Source of the DNA: Variovorax sp.
GTDB lineage: Bacteria > Pseudomonadota > Gammaproteobacteria > Burkholderiales > Burkholderiaceae_C
Reading direction: 5' to 3'
Length of the DNA: 64,000 nucleotides
NCBI GenBank assembly: GCA_017744935.1
Contig: JAGIAI010000015.1
Location: 22,630 to 86,629, forward strand
Shown here: piece by piece, positions 17,801 through 27,800 of the stretch
Layout: each line of letters begins with the position of its first letter
How positions within the stretch are numbered: position 1 is the first letter of the stretch
The notes under the pieces: generated by a model
The model's input: the letters and a program-made list of their open reading frames with translations, nothing else
Told to the model about the DNA's origin: nothing
Databases searched by the model: none
Made by a program: the position numbers and the translations under genes

Positions 17801-18475
17801 TCAGACGGTGGCTGTTTGATCTTCGCCCGAATAGGCGTTGCTAAGTGTCAGCAAATGCCTCCGCTGATCCTGCGCAAGATAGGGCGCCATCAAGTGCAGC
17901 GTGTGGTGCGCGCCCCGCAGCAACGCACCCTGGGCATGCGCCGGCTCCAGTGCCTCGCGAGGATTGCGCACGTACTCGTAGCTGAGCCAATAAGTCAACA
18001 CCACCACCATGCTTTGCGCAAGCGTGTCGACCTCGGGGGCCTCGATGTCGAGATGTCCGGCGCGGCTGAGGCCGGCAAGAAGGGTTCGAATCGCGCGTGC
18101 TTTGTTCTTTAGTACTACTTGGAACTGCGTTTCGAGGTGCCTGTTCTTGCTCAACAGATCGTTGAGATCGCGATACAGGAAGCGGTAGCGCCAGATCAGC
18201 TCGAACAGGCTATGCATGAAGAACCAGGCGTCCTCGACGTCATGCACGCCCTCGCTGGCATGCAGCAATTCATTGAGCTCGGCTTCGTAGCCCTCGTAGA
18301 GCCGGTTGATCAGCTCGTCCTTGGCGGGATAGTGGTAGTAGAGATTGCCCGGACTGATATTGAGCTCGCTGGCCACGAGCGTCGTTGAAACGTTCGGCTC
18401 CCCGAAGCGATTGAACAGGTCAAGTGCGGCTTCGAGGATCCGTTGTGCAGTGCGGCGTGGCGCTTTCTTGGCCAT
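17801..18475 (-). CDS. TetR/AcrR family transcriptional regulator
   Basis: This is a 224-residue DNA-binding regulator. The N-terminal helix-turn-helix spans about residues 10-56 (AQRILEAALDLFNRFG, then TTLVASELNISPGNLYYHYPAKDEL). The long C-terminal ligand-binding region contains WFFMHSLFELIWRYRFLYRDLNDLL, a texture seen in a TetR group common in Burkholderiales and Pseudomonas near PHA genes. It lies between the phasin and the TPR gene, all on one strand. The ligand is unknown. Confidence 0.85.
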   Translation of the reverse strand: MAKKAPRRTAQRILEAALDLFNRFGEPNVSTTLVASELNISPGNLYYHYPAKDELINRLYEGYEAELNELLHASEGVHDVEDAWFFMHSLFELIWRYRFLYRDLNDLLSKNRHLETQFQVVLKNKARAIRTLLAGLSRAGHLDIEAPEVDTLAQSMVVVLTYWLSYEYVRNPREALEPAHAQGALLRGAHHTLHLMAPYLAQDQRRHLLTLSNAYSGEDQTATV

Positions 18476-18592
18476 GTCGTAGCCCCGGGGGTTTGTCTCT
18501 GGCGGACACTCTAGCGCAAGTCCTCGACGATGGGGCGCTGATTCACGGCCGACCGTGCGGCAGCGTGCGAGGTCAGCCAGCGTCAGACCCTT

Positions 18593-19078
18593 TCAGCCAC
18601 CGGTGGGTTTGTGGCGCTGTGAGGGCTTGGATGCGGTGTCGGCGGCCTTGCGTGTTGGCGTCTTGCGCGCCGCAGCCCGCGCGGGTTTGGCGGGGCTGTC
18701 GCGCCGCTTGAGTTCTGCTTCGAGCGCCTCGACGCGCGCCTGGAGCGCAGCCACCTCCTGCGCCGACGGCATGCCCAACTTCTCGAGCGCACGCGCGACA
18801 CGGTCCTCGAAGATGTTCTCGAGCTTGCCCCAGCCACCGGCTGCCCGATTGCTGAACTCGTTGGCGAAGCCCGTCATGCGCGCCTGGGCCTGGGCCAATG
18901 TCTCTTCGGCAGCCTGCTGCGTTCGCTTCTGTACGCCGACGCCGTCCTTCACCAGCGCCTCGAATGCCTTGCTGCCCTCCTGCTGCATCTTGGCGAAGGC
19001 GCCGAGGCCGGCGAGCCAGATTTGCTGGGCGGAGTCTTTGATGCGGTCGGTGGATTTTTCGTCGTCGGAGGCAGCCAT
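18593..19078 (-). CDS. Phasin-family PHA granule-associated protein
   Basis: The 161-residue protein coats polyhydroxyalkanoate granules. The N-terminal two-thirds is amphipathic helix (IWLAGLGAFAKMQQEGSKAF, then VEALEAELKR as a coiled coil). The tail is Lys/Ala/Pro-rich (AKPARAAARKTPTRKA), typical of PhaF/PhaI-like granule proteins whose basic tail binds DNA. Two starts are close, at 19084 and 19078. The ribosome site AAGGA touches the first ATG and is 6 nt from the second, so 19078 is chosen. It diverges from rfbB. Confidence 0.84.
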   Translation of the reverse strand: MAASDDEKSTDRIKDSAQQIWLAGLGAFAKMQQEGSKAFEALVKDGVGVQKRTQQAAEETLAQAQARMTGFANEFSNRAAGGWGKLENIFEDRVARALEKLGMPSAQEVAALQARVEALEAELKRRDSPAKPARAAARKTPTRKAADTASKPSQRHKPTGG

Positions 19079-19084
19079 GGTCAT

Positions 19085-19089
19085 TCCTT
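19085..19089 (-). promoter_or_regulatory. Ribosome binding site choosing the phasin start at 19078
   Basis: AAGGA on the minus strand directly abuts the ATG at 19084, which leaves no spacer. It is 6 nt from the in-frame ATG at 19078, a normal distance. Confidence 0.5.
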
Positions 19090-19148
19090 AGGGTGATCGG
19101 AAGAATCTAGACCTGGAGGGGTGGCCTCGTGTAGAGGCAGCGGTCTAG

Positions 19149-19172
19149 CTTCGAATTGAAACATTCTTCGAA
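19149..19172. repeat. Pair of 7-bp direct repeats upstream of rfbB
   Basis: CTTCGAA occurs at 19149-19155 and again at 19166-19172, start to start 17 bp, just upstream of a -10-like GATAAT at 19176-19181. Each unit contains the palindrome TTCGAA. It could be a regulator site for the rfb operon, or chance. No -35 at standard spacing is clear. Confidence 0.3.
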
Positions 19173-19234
19173 TGGGATAATGCCCCGCTTGACCCGCCGG
19201 CAGGCGATTATTTCGACAACAAAGAGGGACCCAC

Positions 19235-20305
19235 ATGATCCTGGTCACCGGCGGCGCCGGCTTCATCGGCGCCAACTTCGTACTGGACTGGATTGCGCAA
19301 GGCAACGAGGCCGTCGTCAATCTCGACAAGCTCACCTATGCCGGCAATCTCGAGACGCTTTCGTCGCTCGATGGCAATCCAAAGCACGTCTTCGTCCGCG
19401 GTGACATTGGCGACAGCGCTCTCGTCGACAAGCTGCTGGCCGGGCACAAGCCTCGCGCAGTCGTGAATTTCGCGGCCGAGTCCCATGTGGATCGTTCGAT
19501 CCATGGCCCCGAGGATTTCGTGCAGACCAATGTGCTGGGCACGTTCCGGCTACTGGAGTCGGTGCGTGGCTACTGGACGGGGCTGCCGGCCGACCAGAAA
19601 GACGCCTTTCGTTTTCTCCATGTGTCGACGGACGAGGTCTACGGCTCGCTCAAGCCCTCCGACCCCGCTTTCACCGAAGAGAACAAGTACGAGCCCAACA
19701 GCCCCTACTCCGCGAGCAAGGCTGCAAGCGACCATCTCGTGCGCGCGTGGCACCACACCTATGGCCTGCCAGTGCTCACGACGAATTGCTCTAACAACTA
19801 CGGGCCGTTCCACTTCCCCGAGAAGCTCATCCCGCTGATGATCGTCAACGCACTGGCGGGCAAGGCGCTTCCGGTCTACGGCGACGGCATGCAGGTGCGC
19901 GATTGGCTCTACGTCAAGGATCACTGCAGCGCGATCCGTCGCGTGCTTGAAGGCGGGCGGCTCGGCGAGACCTACAACGTCGGTGGCTGGAACGAGAAGC
20001 CGAACATCGAGATCGTGAAGACAATCTGCGCGCTGCTCGACGAACTGCGTCCCCGTGCGGATGGCAAGAGCTACGCGGAACAGATCACCTACGTGACCGA
20101 CCGCCCTGGGCATGACCGCCGCTACGCGATCGATGCGCGCAAGCTCGAGCGTGAGCTGGGCTGGAAGCCGGCAGAGACCTTCGATACGGGCATCCGCAAG
20201 ACGGTCGAGTGGTACCTCGCCAACGGCGAATGGGTGCGCAACGTGCAGAGCGGGTCGTACCGCGATTGGGTGCAGAAGCAATACGGGGGCGCGACGACCG
20301 CATGA
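19235..20305 (+). CDS. rfbB: dTDP-glucose 4,6-dehydratase
   Basis: This enzyme converts dTDP-glucose to dTDP-4-keto-6-deoxyglucose, the second step of dTDP-L-rhamnose synthesis. The 356-residue extended SDR has [11 protein letters not shown] (NAD site), STDEVYG (Thr132, Asp133, Glu134) and YSASK (Tyr158, Lys162), all intact. AGAGGGA precedes the ATG. It opens the polysaccharide locus, and its stop overlaps the rfbD start by 4 nt. Confidence 0.95.
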   Translation: MILVTGGAGFIGANFVLDWIAQGNEAVVNLDKLTYAGNLETLSSLDGNPKHVFVRGDIGDSALVDKLLAGHKPRAVVNFAAESHVDRSIHGPEDFVQTNVLGTFRLLESVRGYWTGLPADQKDAFRFLHVSTDEVYGSLKPSDPAFTEENKYEPNSPYSASKAASDHLVRAWHHTYGLPVLTTNCSNNYGPFHFPEKLIPLMIVNALAGKALPVYGDGMQVRDWLYVKDHCSAIRRVLEGGRLGETYNVGGWNEKPNIEIVKTICALLDELRPRADGKSYAEQITYVTDRPGHDRRYAIDARKLERELGWKPAETFDTGIRKTVEWYLANGEWVRNVQSGSYRDWVQKQYGGATTA

Positions 20306-21192
20306 AGATCCTTCTGTTCGGCAAGGGTGGCCAGGTCGGCTGGGAACTGCAACGCAGCCTGGCCCCGCTGGGTGACCTCGTGGCACTCGATTTCGACAGC
20401 GCCGAGCTGCATGCGGATTTCAGCCAGCCTGAAGCCTTGGCAGACACCGTTCTCCAGGTTCGCCCGAACGTGATCGTGAATGCCGCAGCGCACACCGCAG
20501 TCGACAAGGCCGAGAGCGAGCCCGACCTGGCGCGCAAGCTCAATGCGACGTCCCCTGGCGTGGTCGCGAAGGCGGCGCAGAAGGTTGGTGCGCTGATGGT
20601 GCATTACTCGACCGACTACGTTTTTGACGGTAGCGGCACGAAGCCGTGGAAAGAAGACGATGCGACCGGACCGCTCAGCGTCTACGGCACCACGAAGCTG
20701 GAGGGCGAGGAGTTGGTTGCGCAGCACTGCGCGCGGCACCTGATCTTCCGCACCAGCTGGGTCTACGCGGCGCGTGGCGGCAACTTCGCGAAGACGATGC
20801 TTCGTCTTGCGAAGGAGCGCGAGAAGCTCACTGTGATCGACGATCAGTTCGGCGCGCCGACTGGCGCTGAGCTGCTGGCCGATGTCACCTCCATCGCCAT
20901 CCGCGCATCCCTCCTGGATCCCGCGAAGGTTGGCCTCTATCACCTGGTGGCCGGCGGGGAGACGACGTGGCATGGATATGCGCGCTTTGTGCTCGAGCAG
21001 GCTCAGGCGGCAGGCGTTGAGCTGAAGGCTTCGCCGGCGGCGGTCGATCCCGTGCCGACCAGCGCATTCCCGACGCCCGCGAAGCGTCCGAACAACTCGC
21101 GGCTGAATACCGACAAGGTGCAAAGCACCTTCGGAATCAAGCTGCCAGAGTGGCAGCGCGGAGTGGCGCGCATGCTCGCCGAATCTCTCTAA
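20302..21192 (+). CDS. rfbD: dTDP-4-dehydrorhamnose reductase
   Basis: RfbD reduces dTDP-4-keto-L-rhamnose to dTDP-L-rhamnose with NADPH. The 296-residue SDR starts [14 protein letters not shown] (nucleotide site). It shows the family markers [21 protein letters not shown] and YGTTKLEGE (Tyr/Lys pair), with [17 protein letters not shown] after. The ATG at 20302 overlaps the rfbB stop, so an upstream in-frame start is not needed. Confidence 0.95.
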   Translation: MKILLFGKGGQVGWELQRSLAPLGDLVALDFDSAELHADFSQPEALADTVLQVRPNVIVNAAAHTAVDKAESEPDLARKLNATSPGVVAKAAQKVGALMVHYSTDYVFDGSGTKPWKEDDATGPLSVYGTTKLEGEELVAQHCARHLIFRTSWVYAARGGNFAKTMLRLAKEREKLTVIDDQFGAPTGAELLADVTSIAIRASLLDPAKVGLYHLVAGGETTWHGYARFVLEQAQAAGVELKASPAAVDPVPTSAFPTPAKRPNNSRLNTDKVQSTFGIKLPEWQRGVARMLAESL

Positions 21193-21214
21193 TCACAACA
21201 AGAGACCAGACAGA

Positions 21215-22102
21215 ATGACTCAACGCAAAGGCATCATCCTCGCCGGCGGTTCCGGTACCCGGTTGCACCCAGCGACGCTGGCGATGAGCAAGCAACTGCT
21301 GCCGGTATATGACAAGCCGATGATCTATTACCCGCTGAGCACCCTGATGTTGGGCGGCATGCGGGACATCCTCATCATCAGCACGCCGCAGGACACGCCG
21401 CGTTTCCAGCAGTTGCTCGGCGATGGAAGCCAGTGGGGTATCAACCTGCAGTACGCGGTGCAGCCGAGTCCGGACGGGTTGGCGCAGGCATTCATCATTG
21501 GGGACAAGTTCGTAGGCAATTCACCAAGCGCGCTGGTGTTGGGCGACAACATCTTCTACGGCCACGACTTTGTTCACCTTCTTTCCGATGCAAACAGCAA
21601 GCAGGCTGGCGCGACCGTGTTTGCCTATCACGTTCATGATCCAGAGCGGTATGGCGTGGTGGCATTCGACTCGAATGGCAAGGCCAGCAGCATCGAGGAG
21701 AAGCCTGCCAAGCCGAAGAGCAGCTATGCGGTGACGGGGCTGTACTTCTATGACAACCAAGTCGTCGATATCGCGAAGGCGGTGAAGCCGAGCGCGCGGG
21801 GTGAGTTGGAAATCACGGCGGTCAATCAGGCGTATCTTGAGCGTGGGCAGCTCAATGTCCAGATCATGCAGCGCGGCTATGCGTGGCTTGACACCGGGAC
21901 CCACGAAAGTCTCCTGGAGGCGGGGCAGTTCATTGCGACGCTGGAGCATCGGCAGGGGCTCAAGATCGCCTGCCCGGAAGAAATCGCCTGGCGGAGCGGC
22001 CTCATCGACAAGGAGCAGTTGGCGCGCCTGGCGGAGCCGCTGCAGAAGAATGCCTACGGCAAGTACCTCAGTGGCCTCCTGAAGGACGAGCTCCACGCCT
22101 GA
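21215..22102 (+). CDS. rfbA: Glucose-1-phosphate thymidylyltransferase
   Basis: RfbA makes dTDP-glucose from dTTP and glucose-1-phosphate. The 295-residue protein has the nucleotidyltransferase signature [13 protein letters not shown], then [26 protein letters not shown] (metal Asp), and [10 protein letters not shown]. All are intact and the length is normal for RmlA. It is 22 nt after rfbD. The fourth enzyme of the pathway, rfbC, lies about 10 kb downstream, so the rml set is interrupted here. Confidence 0.95.
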   Translation: MTQRKGIILAGGSGTRLHPATLAMSKQLLPVYDKPMIYYPLSTLMLGGMRDILIISTPQDTPRFQQLLGDGSQWGINLQYAVQPSPDGLAQAFIIGDKFVGNSPSALVLGDNIFYGHDFVHLLSDANSKQAGATVFAYHVHDPERYGVVAFDSNGKASSIEEKPAKPKSSYAVTGLYFYDNQVVDIAKAVKPSARGELEITAVNQAYLERGQLNVQIMQRGYAWLDTGTHESLLEAGQFIATLEHRQGLKIACPEEIAWRSGLIDKEQLARLAEPLQKNAYGKYLSGLLKDELHA

Positions 22103-22139
22103 GCTTCGTCGTCCGATCAAATATCTCTCATCCAGCAAC

Positions 22140-23144
22140 ATGCAGACTTCAAGCATCAATCTGTCAGGTCAAAAGTATCTCGTTACGGGCGCGGGCGGTT
22201 TCATTGGCAGCCATCTGGTCGAGGCTCTGGTTCGGGCCGGCGCCGACGTCACAGCGATGGTTCGTTACGGGTCCGGGTCGAGCTGGGGAAATCTTGAATT
22301 CGTCGGCAGTGATGTGAAAGGGAATTTCCGCGTTGTCGCCGGCAATATCGATGACGGTGACTTCGTCATGCACGCCATGCAGGGCATCGAGGTGTGCTGC
22401 CATCTGGCTGCACTGATTGCGATCCCCTATTCGTACGTTGCTCCCCGCAGCTATGTGCGCACCAATGTCGAGGGCACCCTGAATGTGGTGGAGGCCGCAC
22501 GCCGGCTTTCGGTGCGCCGGGTTGTTCACACCAGTACGTCCGAGGTCTACGGCACCGCGCTGAGGGTGCCGATCGACGAGACCCATCCGCTGCAAGGTCA
22601 GTCGCCATACTCGGCCTCCAAGATCGGTGCCGACAAGATCGCGGAGAGCTACTACCGCTCCTTCGATACCGGTGTCGTGACGCTGCGTCCGTTCAACACC
22701 TTCGGGCCGCGGCAGTCCGCCCGCGCCTTCATTCCGACCATCATCTCGCAGGCGCTGACACAGGACGTGATCAAGCTCGGCTCGTTGACGCCAGAGCGCG
22801 ACATGACCTTCGTCACGGACACGGTTGCCGGGTTCGTTGCGGCATCGACCACCCCTGGAATCGAAGGTCAGACGATCAATCTCGGAACAGGGTCCACCTA
22901 CACGATCGGTCATTTCGCTGAACGCATTCTTCGCCTGATGGGCGTCGAGAAGGAGATCGTCGCAGACGCCGCACGCATGCGTCCGGACAAGAGCGAGGTG
23001 CTCAAGCTCGTGTCCGACAACGGGCTCGCGGCGAAGACGATGGCCTGGACGCCGAAGGTTGATCTCGACGATGGCCTGCTCCAAAGCATCGACTTTATTC
23101 GCGACCACATTCATCTGTATCGGCCAACGGTCTACAACGTTTGA
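22140..23144 (+). CDS. LegB-like NAD-dependent sugar-nucleotide 4,6-dehydratase (extended SDR)
   Basis: The 334-residue extended SDR has YLVTGAGGFIGSHL (NAD site), HTSTSEVYGTA (Thr, Ser, Glu) and YSASKIGADKIA (Tyr/Lys). Long stretches resemble LegB-type 4,6-dehydratases: LAALIAIPYSYVAPRSYV, RPFNTFGPRQSARAFIPTII, LGSLTPERDMTFV, and a C-terminal LYRPTVYNV. LegB enzymes act on a nucleotide-activated GlcNAc. None of the following legionaminate genes (legC, legI, legF) is present. It begins a trio with a nucleotidyltransferase and a reductase, so a GDP- or UDP-linked 6-deoxyhexose or 6-deoxy-HexNAc is plausible. The substrate is inferred. Confidence 0.75.
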   Translation: MQTSSINLSGQKYLVTGAGGFIGSHLVEALVRAGADVTAMVRYGSGSSWGNLEFVGSDVKGNFRVVAGNIDDGDFVMHAMQGIEVCCHLAALIAIPYSYVAPRSYVRTNVEGTLNVVEAARRLSVRRVVHTSTSEVYGTALRVPIDETHPLQGQSPYSASKIGADKIAESYYRSFDTGVVTLRPFNTFGPRQSARAFIPTIISQALTQDVIKLGSLTPERDMTFVTDTVAGFVAASTTPGIEGQTINLGTGSTYTIGHFAERILRLMGVEKEIVADAARMRPDKSEVLKLVSDNGLAAKTMAWTPKVDLDDGLLQSIDFIRDHIHLYRPTVYNV

Positions 23145-23155
23145 GTGGAGTGAGT

Positions 23156-23872
23156 ATGAAAGCAGTGATCATGGCCGGCGGAAAGGGAACGCGCTTACAG
23201 CCGTTTACCGCATCGTTTCCAAAGCCGCTGATGCCGTTGGGCGACATGCCGGTCCTCGAACTCCTTCTCCGTCAATTGCGCGGCGCCGGTGTGGAAGAGG
23301 TGTACCTCGCGGTCAACCATCTGCACCATTTGATTCGCGCGTTCTGCGGCGACGGATCCCGATTCGGCCTGAAGATCGAATACAGCCTTGAAGACGCCCC
23401 GCTGGGCACCGCAGGACCTCTCGGAGCGTTGATCAACGACATCGGCGACGACTTCATCGTCACCAATGGTGACCTGCTGACGACTTTCGATTTCGCGAAG
23501 CTGATCAAGACGCACGCCGAGCGCGAGTCGGATGCGACGATCTGCGTCTACGAGCGGGAGGTCAAGATCGATTTCGGGCTCGTCCAGGTTGATTCGGAGA
23601 TGAATCTGCAGGGCTATCTCGAAAAGCCCATGAGCAAGCATCTGGTGAGCATGGGCCTGTATGTACTGAGCCGGGATGCCGTTGCGCCTCATGTCAGGCC
23701 CGGGGTTCACCTCGATATGCCGGATCTTCTCCTCAAGATGCGCAATGCCGGCAGCAAGGTGCGTTGCCATCATCAGCCGGAGAGCTTCTGGCTGGATATT
23801 GGCCGACCGGACGACTACGCAACGGCGCAAAAGATGTTTGACGAGAACCGCGGCTTGTTCTTGCCAGCTTGA
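23156..23872 (+). CDS. Sugar-1-phosphate nucleotidyltransferase (guanylyltransferase-like)
   Basis: The 238-residue single-domain NTP transferase has an intact signature. Gly-Gly-Lys-Gly-Thr-Arg13 is followed by FPKPLMPLG (Lys23). VTNGDLLT supplies the metal Asp, and LEKP (Lys157) is the sugar-phosphate site. It resembles mannose-1-phosphate guanylyltransferases and the catalytic domain of PtmE/HddC-type enzymes, and the base and sugar are not decided by sequence alone. GGAG before the ATG at 23156 favours that start. It sits between the LegB-like dehydratase and an RMD-like reductase, whose start is only 5 nt after its stop. It may supply GDP-mannose if the ManC-like protein in this window cannot. 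Confidence 0.78.
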   Translation: MKAVIMAGGKGTRLQPFTASFPKPLMPLGDMPVLELLLRQLRGAGVEEVYLAVNHLHHLIRAFCGDGSRFGLKIEYSLEDAPLGTAGPLGALINDIGDDFIVTNGDLLTTFDFAKLIKTHAERESDATICVYEREVKIDFGLVQVDSEMNLQGYLEKPMSKHLVSMGLYVLSRDAVAPHVRPGVHLDMPDLLLKMRNAGSKVRCHHQPESFWLDIGRPDDYATAQKMFDENRGLFLPA

Positions 23873-23877
23873 CTTCG

Positions 23878-24804
23878 ATGCGCGCACTTGTCACAGGAGC
23901 CAGTGGGTTCATTGGTCAAGCCGTACTCAAGGAGCTCAATACCCGCGGCTTGGAGACGATCGCGGTGAGCAGGCTGGCAAGAGCGGCTATCGGCGGGGAA
24001 GCCTGCAGGGTTCTTGCAGATCCTTCAGATGCCAACCAGGTTCGAAATCTGGTCGAGTCGTTGGCGCCGGATGTCGTGTTGCATCTGGCCGGCGTGTCGA
24101 CAGCGAAGTCGTACACGGAGCTCTATCAGGCCAATGTCGTGTTTGCGGCCAACCTCTTGGACGCATCGCTGGCGACGTCTCACAGGCCGCGGATTGTCCT
24201 CACCGGCAGCGCAGCTGAGTATGGCCCTGTGCATGAAGCTTTATTGCCGGTCCGCGAGGATTGCGCTTGCCGGCCCAATACGGCATATGGCGCCAGCAAG
24301 CTGGCCCAGACCTCTCATGCCGGTATTGCAATGGCGCGTGGACTGCCGGTCACGGTGGCACGGCTCTTCAATCCCATCGGGGCAGGCATGCCCCGTTCTC
24401 TCGCGCTGGGCAGTTTCGCCCACCAGATTGCGCAGCTTGGGCCGAACGGCGGAATCCTTTCCACTGGGAACCTCGATGTCGTGCGCGACTTCACGGACGT
24501 GGCAGCGACCGCGAAGGCGCTCGTCGATTTGTCCCAGAGCGATGAAGCTCTGGGCGAAATCGTCAACGTTTGCACTGGGGAGGGACTGCGACTGGTCGAC
24601 CTCACGCAACGTCTGATCCAGATCTCCGGAGTCGAAGTCGTACTGCGGAGCGACGAGGCGCGCCGGGGCAACAGCGACGTGAACGCATTTGTCGGGGATC
24701 CGTCGAAGCTGCGGGCGTTGGGCTTAGGTCTGGCGGCGCTGAATGTCGACGAAGTGCTTGAACAAATACTGAGCCGCGCGCGCGATAGCGCGGGTGTCAG
24801 CTAA
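23878..24804 (+). CDS. RMD-like NDP-4-keto-6-deoxyhexose reductase (extended SDR)
   Basis: The 308-residue SDR starts RALVTGASGFIGQAVL (nucleotide site). It resembles GDP-6-deoxy-D-mannose reductase in its core: LTGSAAEYGPVHEALLPV, then TAYGASKLAQT (Tyr/Lys), then RLFNPIGAGMP and RDFTDVAATAKAL. If it acts on the Gmd product it would give GDP-D-rhamnose. Alternatively it completes a pathway with the two genes before it. An in-frame TTG at 23869 overlaps the previous stop, but the ATG at 23878 gives the conventional N-terminus. Confidence 0.75.
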   Translation: MRALVTGASGFIGQAVLKELNTRGLETIAVSRLARAAIGGEACRVLADPSDANQVRNLVESLAPDVVLHLAGVSTAKSYTELYQANVVFAANLLDASLATSHRPRIVLTGSAAEYGPVHEALLPVREDCACRPNTAYGASKLAQTSHAGIAMARGLPVTVARLFNPIGAGMPRSLALGSFAHQIAQLGPNGGILSTGNLDVVRDFTDVAATAKALVDLSQSDEALGEIVNVCTGEGLRLVDLTQRLIQISGVEVVLRSDEARRGNSDVNAFVGDPSKLRALGLGLAALNVDEVLEQILSRARDSAGVS

Positions 24805-24875
24805 ACAAAAATCTCAGAGGGCGAGCGCGGGGGGCGCCATCGACCCATTCTGATTCCCATGGGAAAAAGCGACAG

Positions 24876-27800
24876 ATGATCTGCAATGCCTGTTCCGGCT
24901 CGACCTTCAGACAATTCGCCGTTCGCAATGACGGCATGGAGGTCAAGCAATGTACCCACTGTGGGCTCGGGGTCGTGGCCCACCTGCCCGAAAGCACAGA
25001 GGAGTACTACGACGACAACTACTACGTGGATGGAGGAAGTAGCGGCTATGTGGACTACAGCTTCATGGCCGAACATGGACTGGGATGGACTGCTGCCTTG
25101 GTCAAGTTGCTCTGCAGTGGCGGGCGAATCCTTGATGTCGGGTGCGCCGATGGCTACCTCTTGGACAAGTTCAACGCCGACTTCGAGAAGTTCGGTATCG
25201 AAGTCAACGCCAAGGCGGCAGCGGAAGCTCGGGACAGGGGCATAACGATTCTGGGAAACGACCTGCTCGATTCGCAGTTGGTCCGGGACCAGGGATCGTC
25301 ATTTGATGTCGTGACTTCGATCGCGGTGTTCGAGCATTTGCTTGGATTTCGAGAGGGATTCAAGGCTGCGGTGGAGCTCCTCAAGTCCGATGGGTTCATG
25401 GTGTTCGAGGTGCCGGTGATGTCCGCCACTGAAAGCAACGCCGCATGGATGCAAAGCTCCTTCGAGCACATCTACTACCCGACAGAACGGTCGATTCGGT
25501 ACATCGTCGAAAACACCCTCGGCTGTCAGCTCGTAGGCGCTGAACTTCCTATCAAGGACTACGCTTCGACCTACGTGGGAATCGTGACGCGCGATCTCCG
25601 GCAGGCCGAGCGGGTCAAGGCTGTCTTCGATCGTGTCATGCGAGCAGACTTCGCGAGCGATCGAGTGGAAGAGGTCAGGGCATCGACCCACCTGCACCTG
25701 CTGCATGCTGGACAAGCCACGGAAGCCTCGGTACTTTCGCTGAACGGGCTCACCACCGCCGAGATGACCCCTCCGTTGGTTGCTCGTATCGCCCAGCTTT
25801 GGTCGTTCGATCTGAGGCGATTGGGCGTGCGGGTTTTGCAGGGGGTTGAGCTGAACGCCGCGAAGATCGAGATTGCTCGCCTCAAGGGCGATCTCGAAGT
25901 GGTGCAAAACGACGCCCGGCTCAATGCGGCGCGTGCGACGGAAGCCTTGAATTTCGAGATCAGACGGGCTTCCAGCGCCGATGCCGCAGCGCTTCGAAAA
26001 AAGCTATCGCTCGTTGAGGCTCGAGCGGCCGAGATGGAAGCCCGCGCACTGCATGCATCGGCTCGTCTCGACGCTATCGAGAGGAGTTCCTCCTGGCGCA
26101 TGACGGGTCCGATACGACGGTTGGTGGGACGCTATCCAAGAATCGCCAGACGGGCTCGGCAATCTGCCAAGGTCGTTTGGTGGACATTGCAAGGCACGAT
26201 TCTGGATCACACGCGAGAGTTCCTGCGCCGGCGTTCCCATCGGACGGTCGCGGCCGCCCGCAATAGTGCCGTGATGGACGAGCGGCTGCTTGCGGCGAAT
26301 CTACTCCCGGAAACGGGAATGGCGCCCGATCTCGTCGATGAACCGACCGGGCCGGCTTGGCCCGTCGATCGCCCCTTGGTGAGCGTCATCATCCCTTGCT
26401 TCAACTATGGACATCTGGTCGGCGAGGCTATTCGCTCGGTGGAATCGCAGACATTCCAAGACCTGGAAATCATCGTTGTGGAAGGCGGATCGAGTTCACC
26501 CGAATCGCGCGAACGCCTGATCGAAGCCATATCCGCCGGATCGCCTCGAGTACGACTGCTCATTCAGGACAGGCCGCATCGGGCGGGTGCGAACCGGAAT
26601 TTCGGGATCAGCCACGCCAGAGGCAAATACATCTGCTGCCTGGATGCGGACGACCGACTGGCTCCGACTTTTGTCGAAAAGGCGGTCTTCATGCTCGAGC
26701 ACTCTGGGTATGACGTCGTCTCGCCAGGGCTTCGAGTCTTCGGCAATAAATCGGAGATATGGGCTCCCCACGACCGGCCGACGCTGGACATGCTCGTTGA
26801 GGCTAACAATGTCGTCACTTGCGCGATGTTCAGGCGAACTTACTGGCGGGAAGCAGGAGGTTACCGAGACTCCGATCCCTCAACGGGTCACATCCACGAG
26901 GATTGGTTGTTCTGGGTGCGTTTGGCCGCGCTCGGCGCGCGCTTCGTCAGCATTCGTGAGCCGCTTCTGGAATATCGCAGCCATGGAAGGACGCTCAGCA
27001 ACAGCCGCTCGGTTCTTGAGAATGAGGTGCAAAAACTCCAGATCCAGCGCTTCAACGCCGATGTCCTGACTGAGGAGAACCTGCTGGCGGCGAGGCTGAA
27101 AAGTGCTACCCCCCCATCTAGGCCGCCTCAGACTTTTCAAAATCGTCCGCTGCGCTCCCTTACAAAGTACGGCCCGACTGTGCTCTTGGCCATGCCGTTC
27201 CTCATACTGGGTGGTGCAGAGCGCTTGCTGAGCTCCGTCGTCGCCCATCTTTCGAGGAGTGGGTGGCGCGTGATCGTCGTGACGACAGTACCGATAGATC
27301 AGTCTCACGGCGATACAACCTCCTGGTTCTCGTCGTCTACCGCTGAAATATTTCATCTTCCACGTTTTCTCGATCAGGAATACTGGCGAGACTTCCTGGA
27401 TCATCTCGTTGATTCCAGATCAGTAGACGTCGTCTGGGTGACGGGAAGCGCGTTTGTGTATGACTATTTGCCTGCGCTGAAACTCAGGCGTCCCACCCTT
27501 GGGGTGGCTGATTTACTTTTCAATACTGTCGGGCATACAGCCAACAATAGGCGCTACGCCGACTGCATCGATTTGACGTTCGTGGAAAACAATGAGGTCA
27601 AGCAATGGCTTCTCGAGGCCGGCGAATTGAATGATCGAATCAGCCTTGTGGAAAGCGGCGTTGATTTGAAGAGCAATGCGCCCACCGAGGCAGATCAGGA
27701 TTTTCTTGATTCCGAAGGGATTCCAGCTGGCGCAATCGTGGTTGGCTATTTCGGTCGCTGGTCGGACGAAAAGGATCCGGTCGGATTCGTGGAAATTGCA

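Noticed and set aside
22140..23144. Legionaminic acid pathway
   Set aside because: Only the LegB-like dehydratase is present. No aminotransferase, sialate-type synthase or CMP-transferase gene follows, so the full pathway is not supported here.
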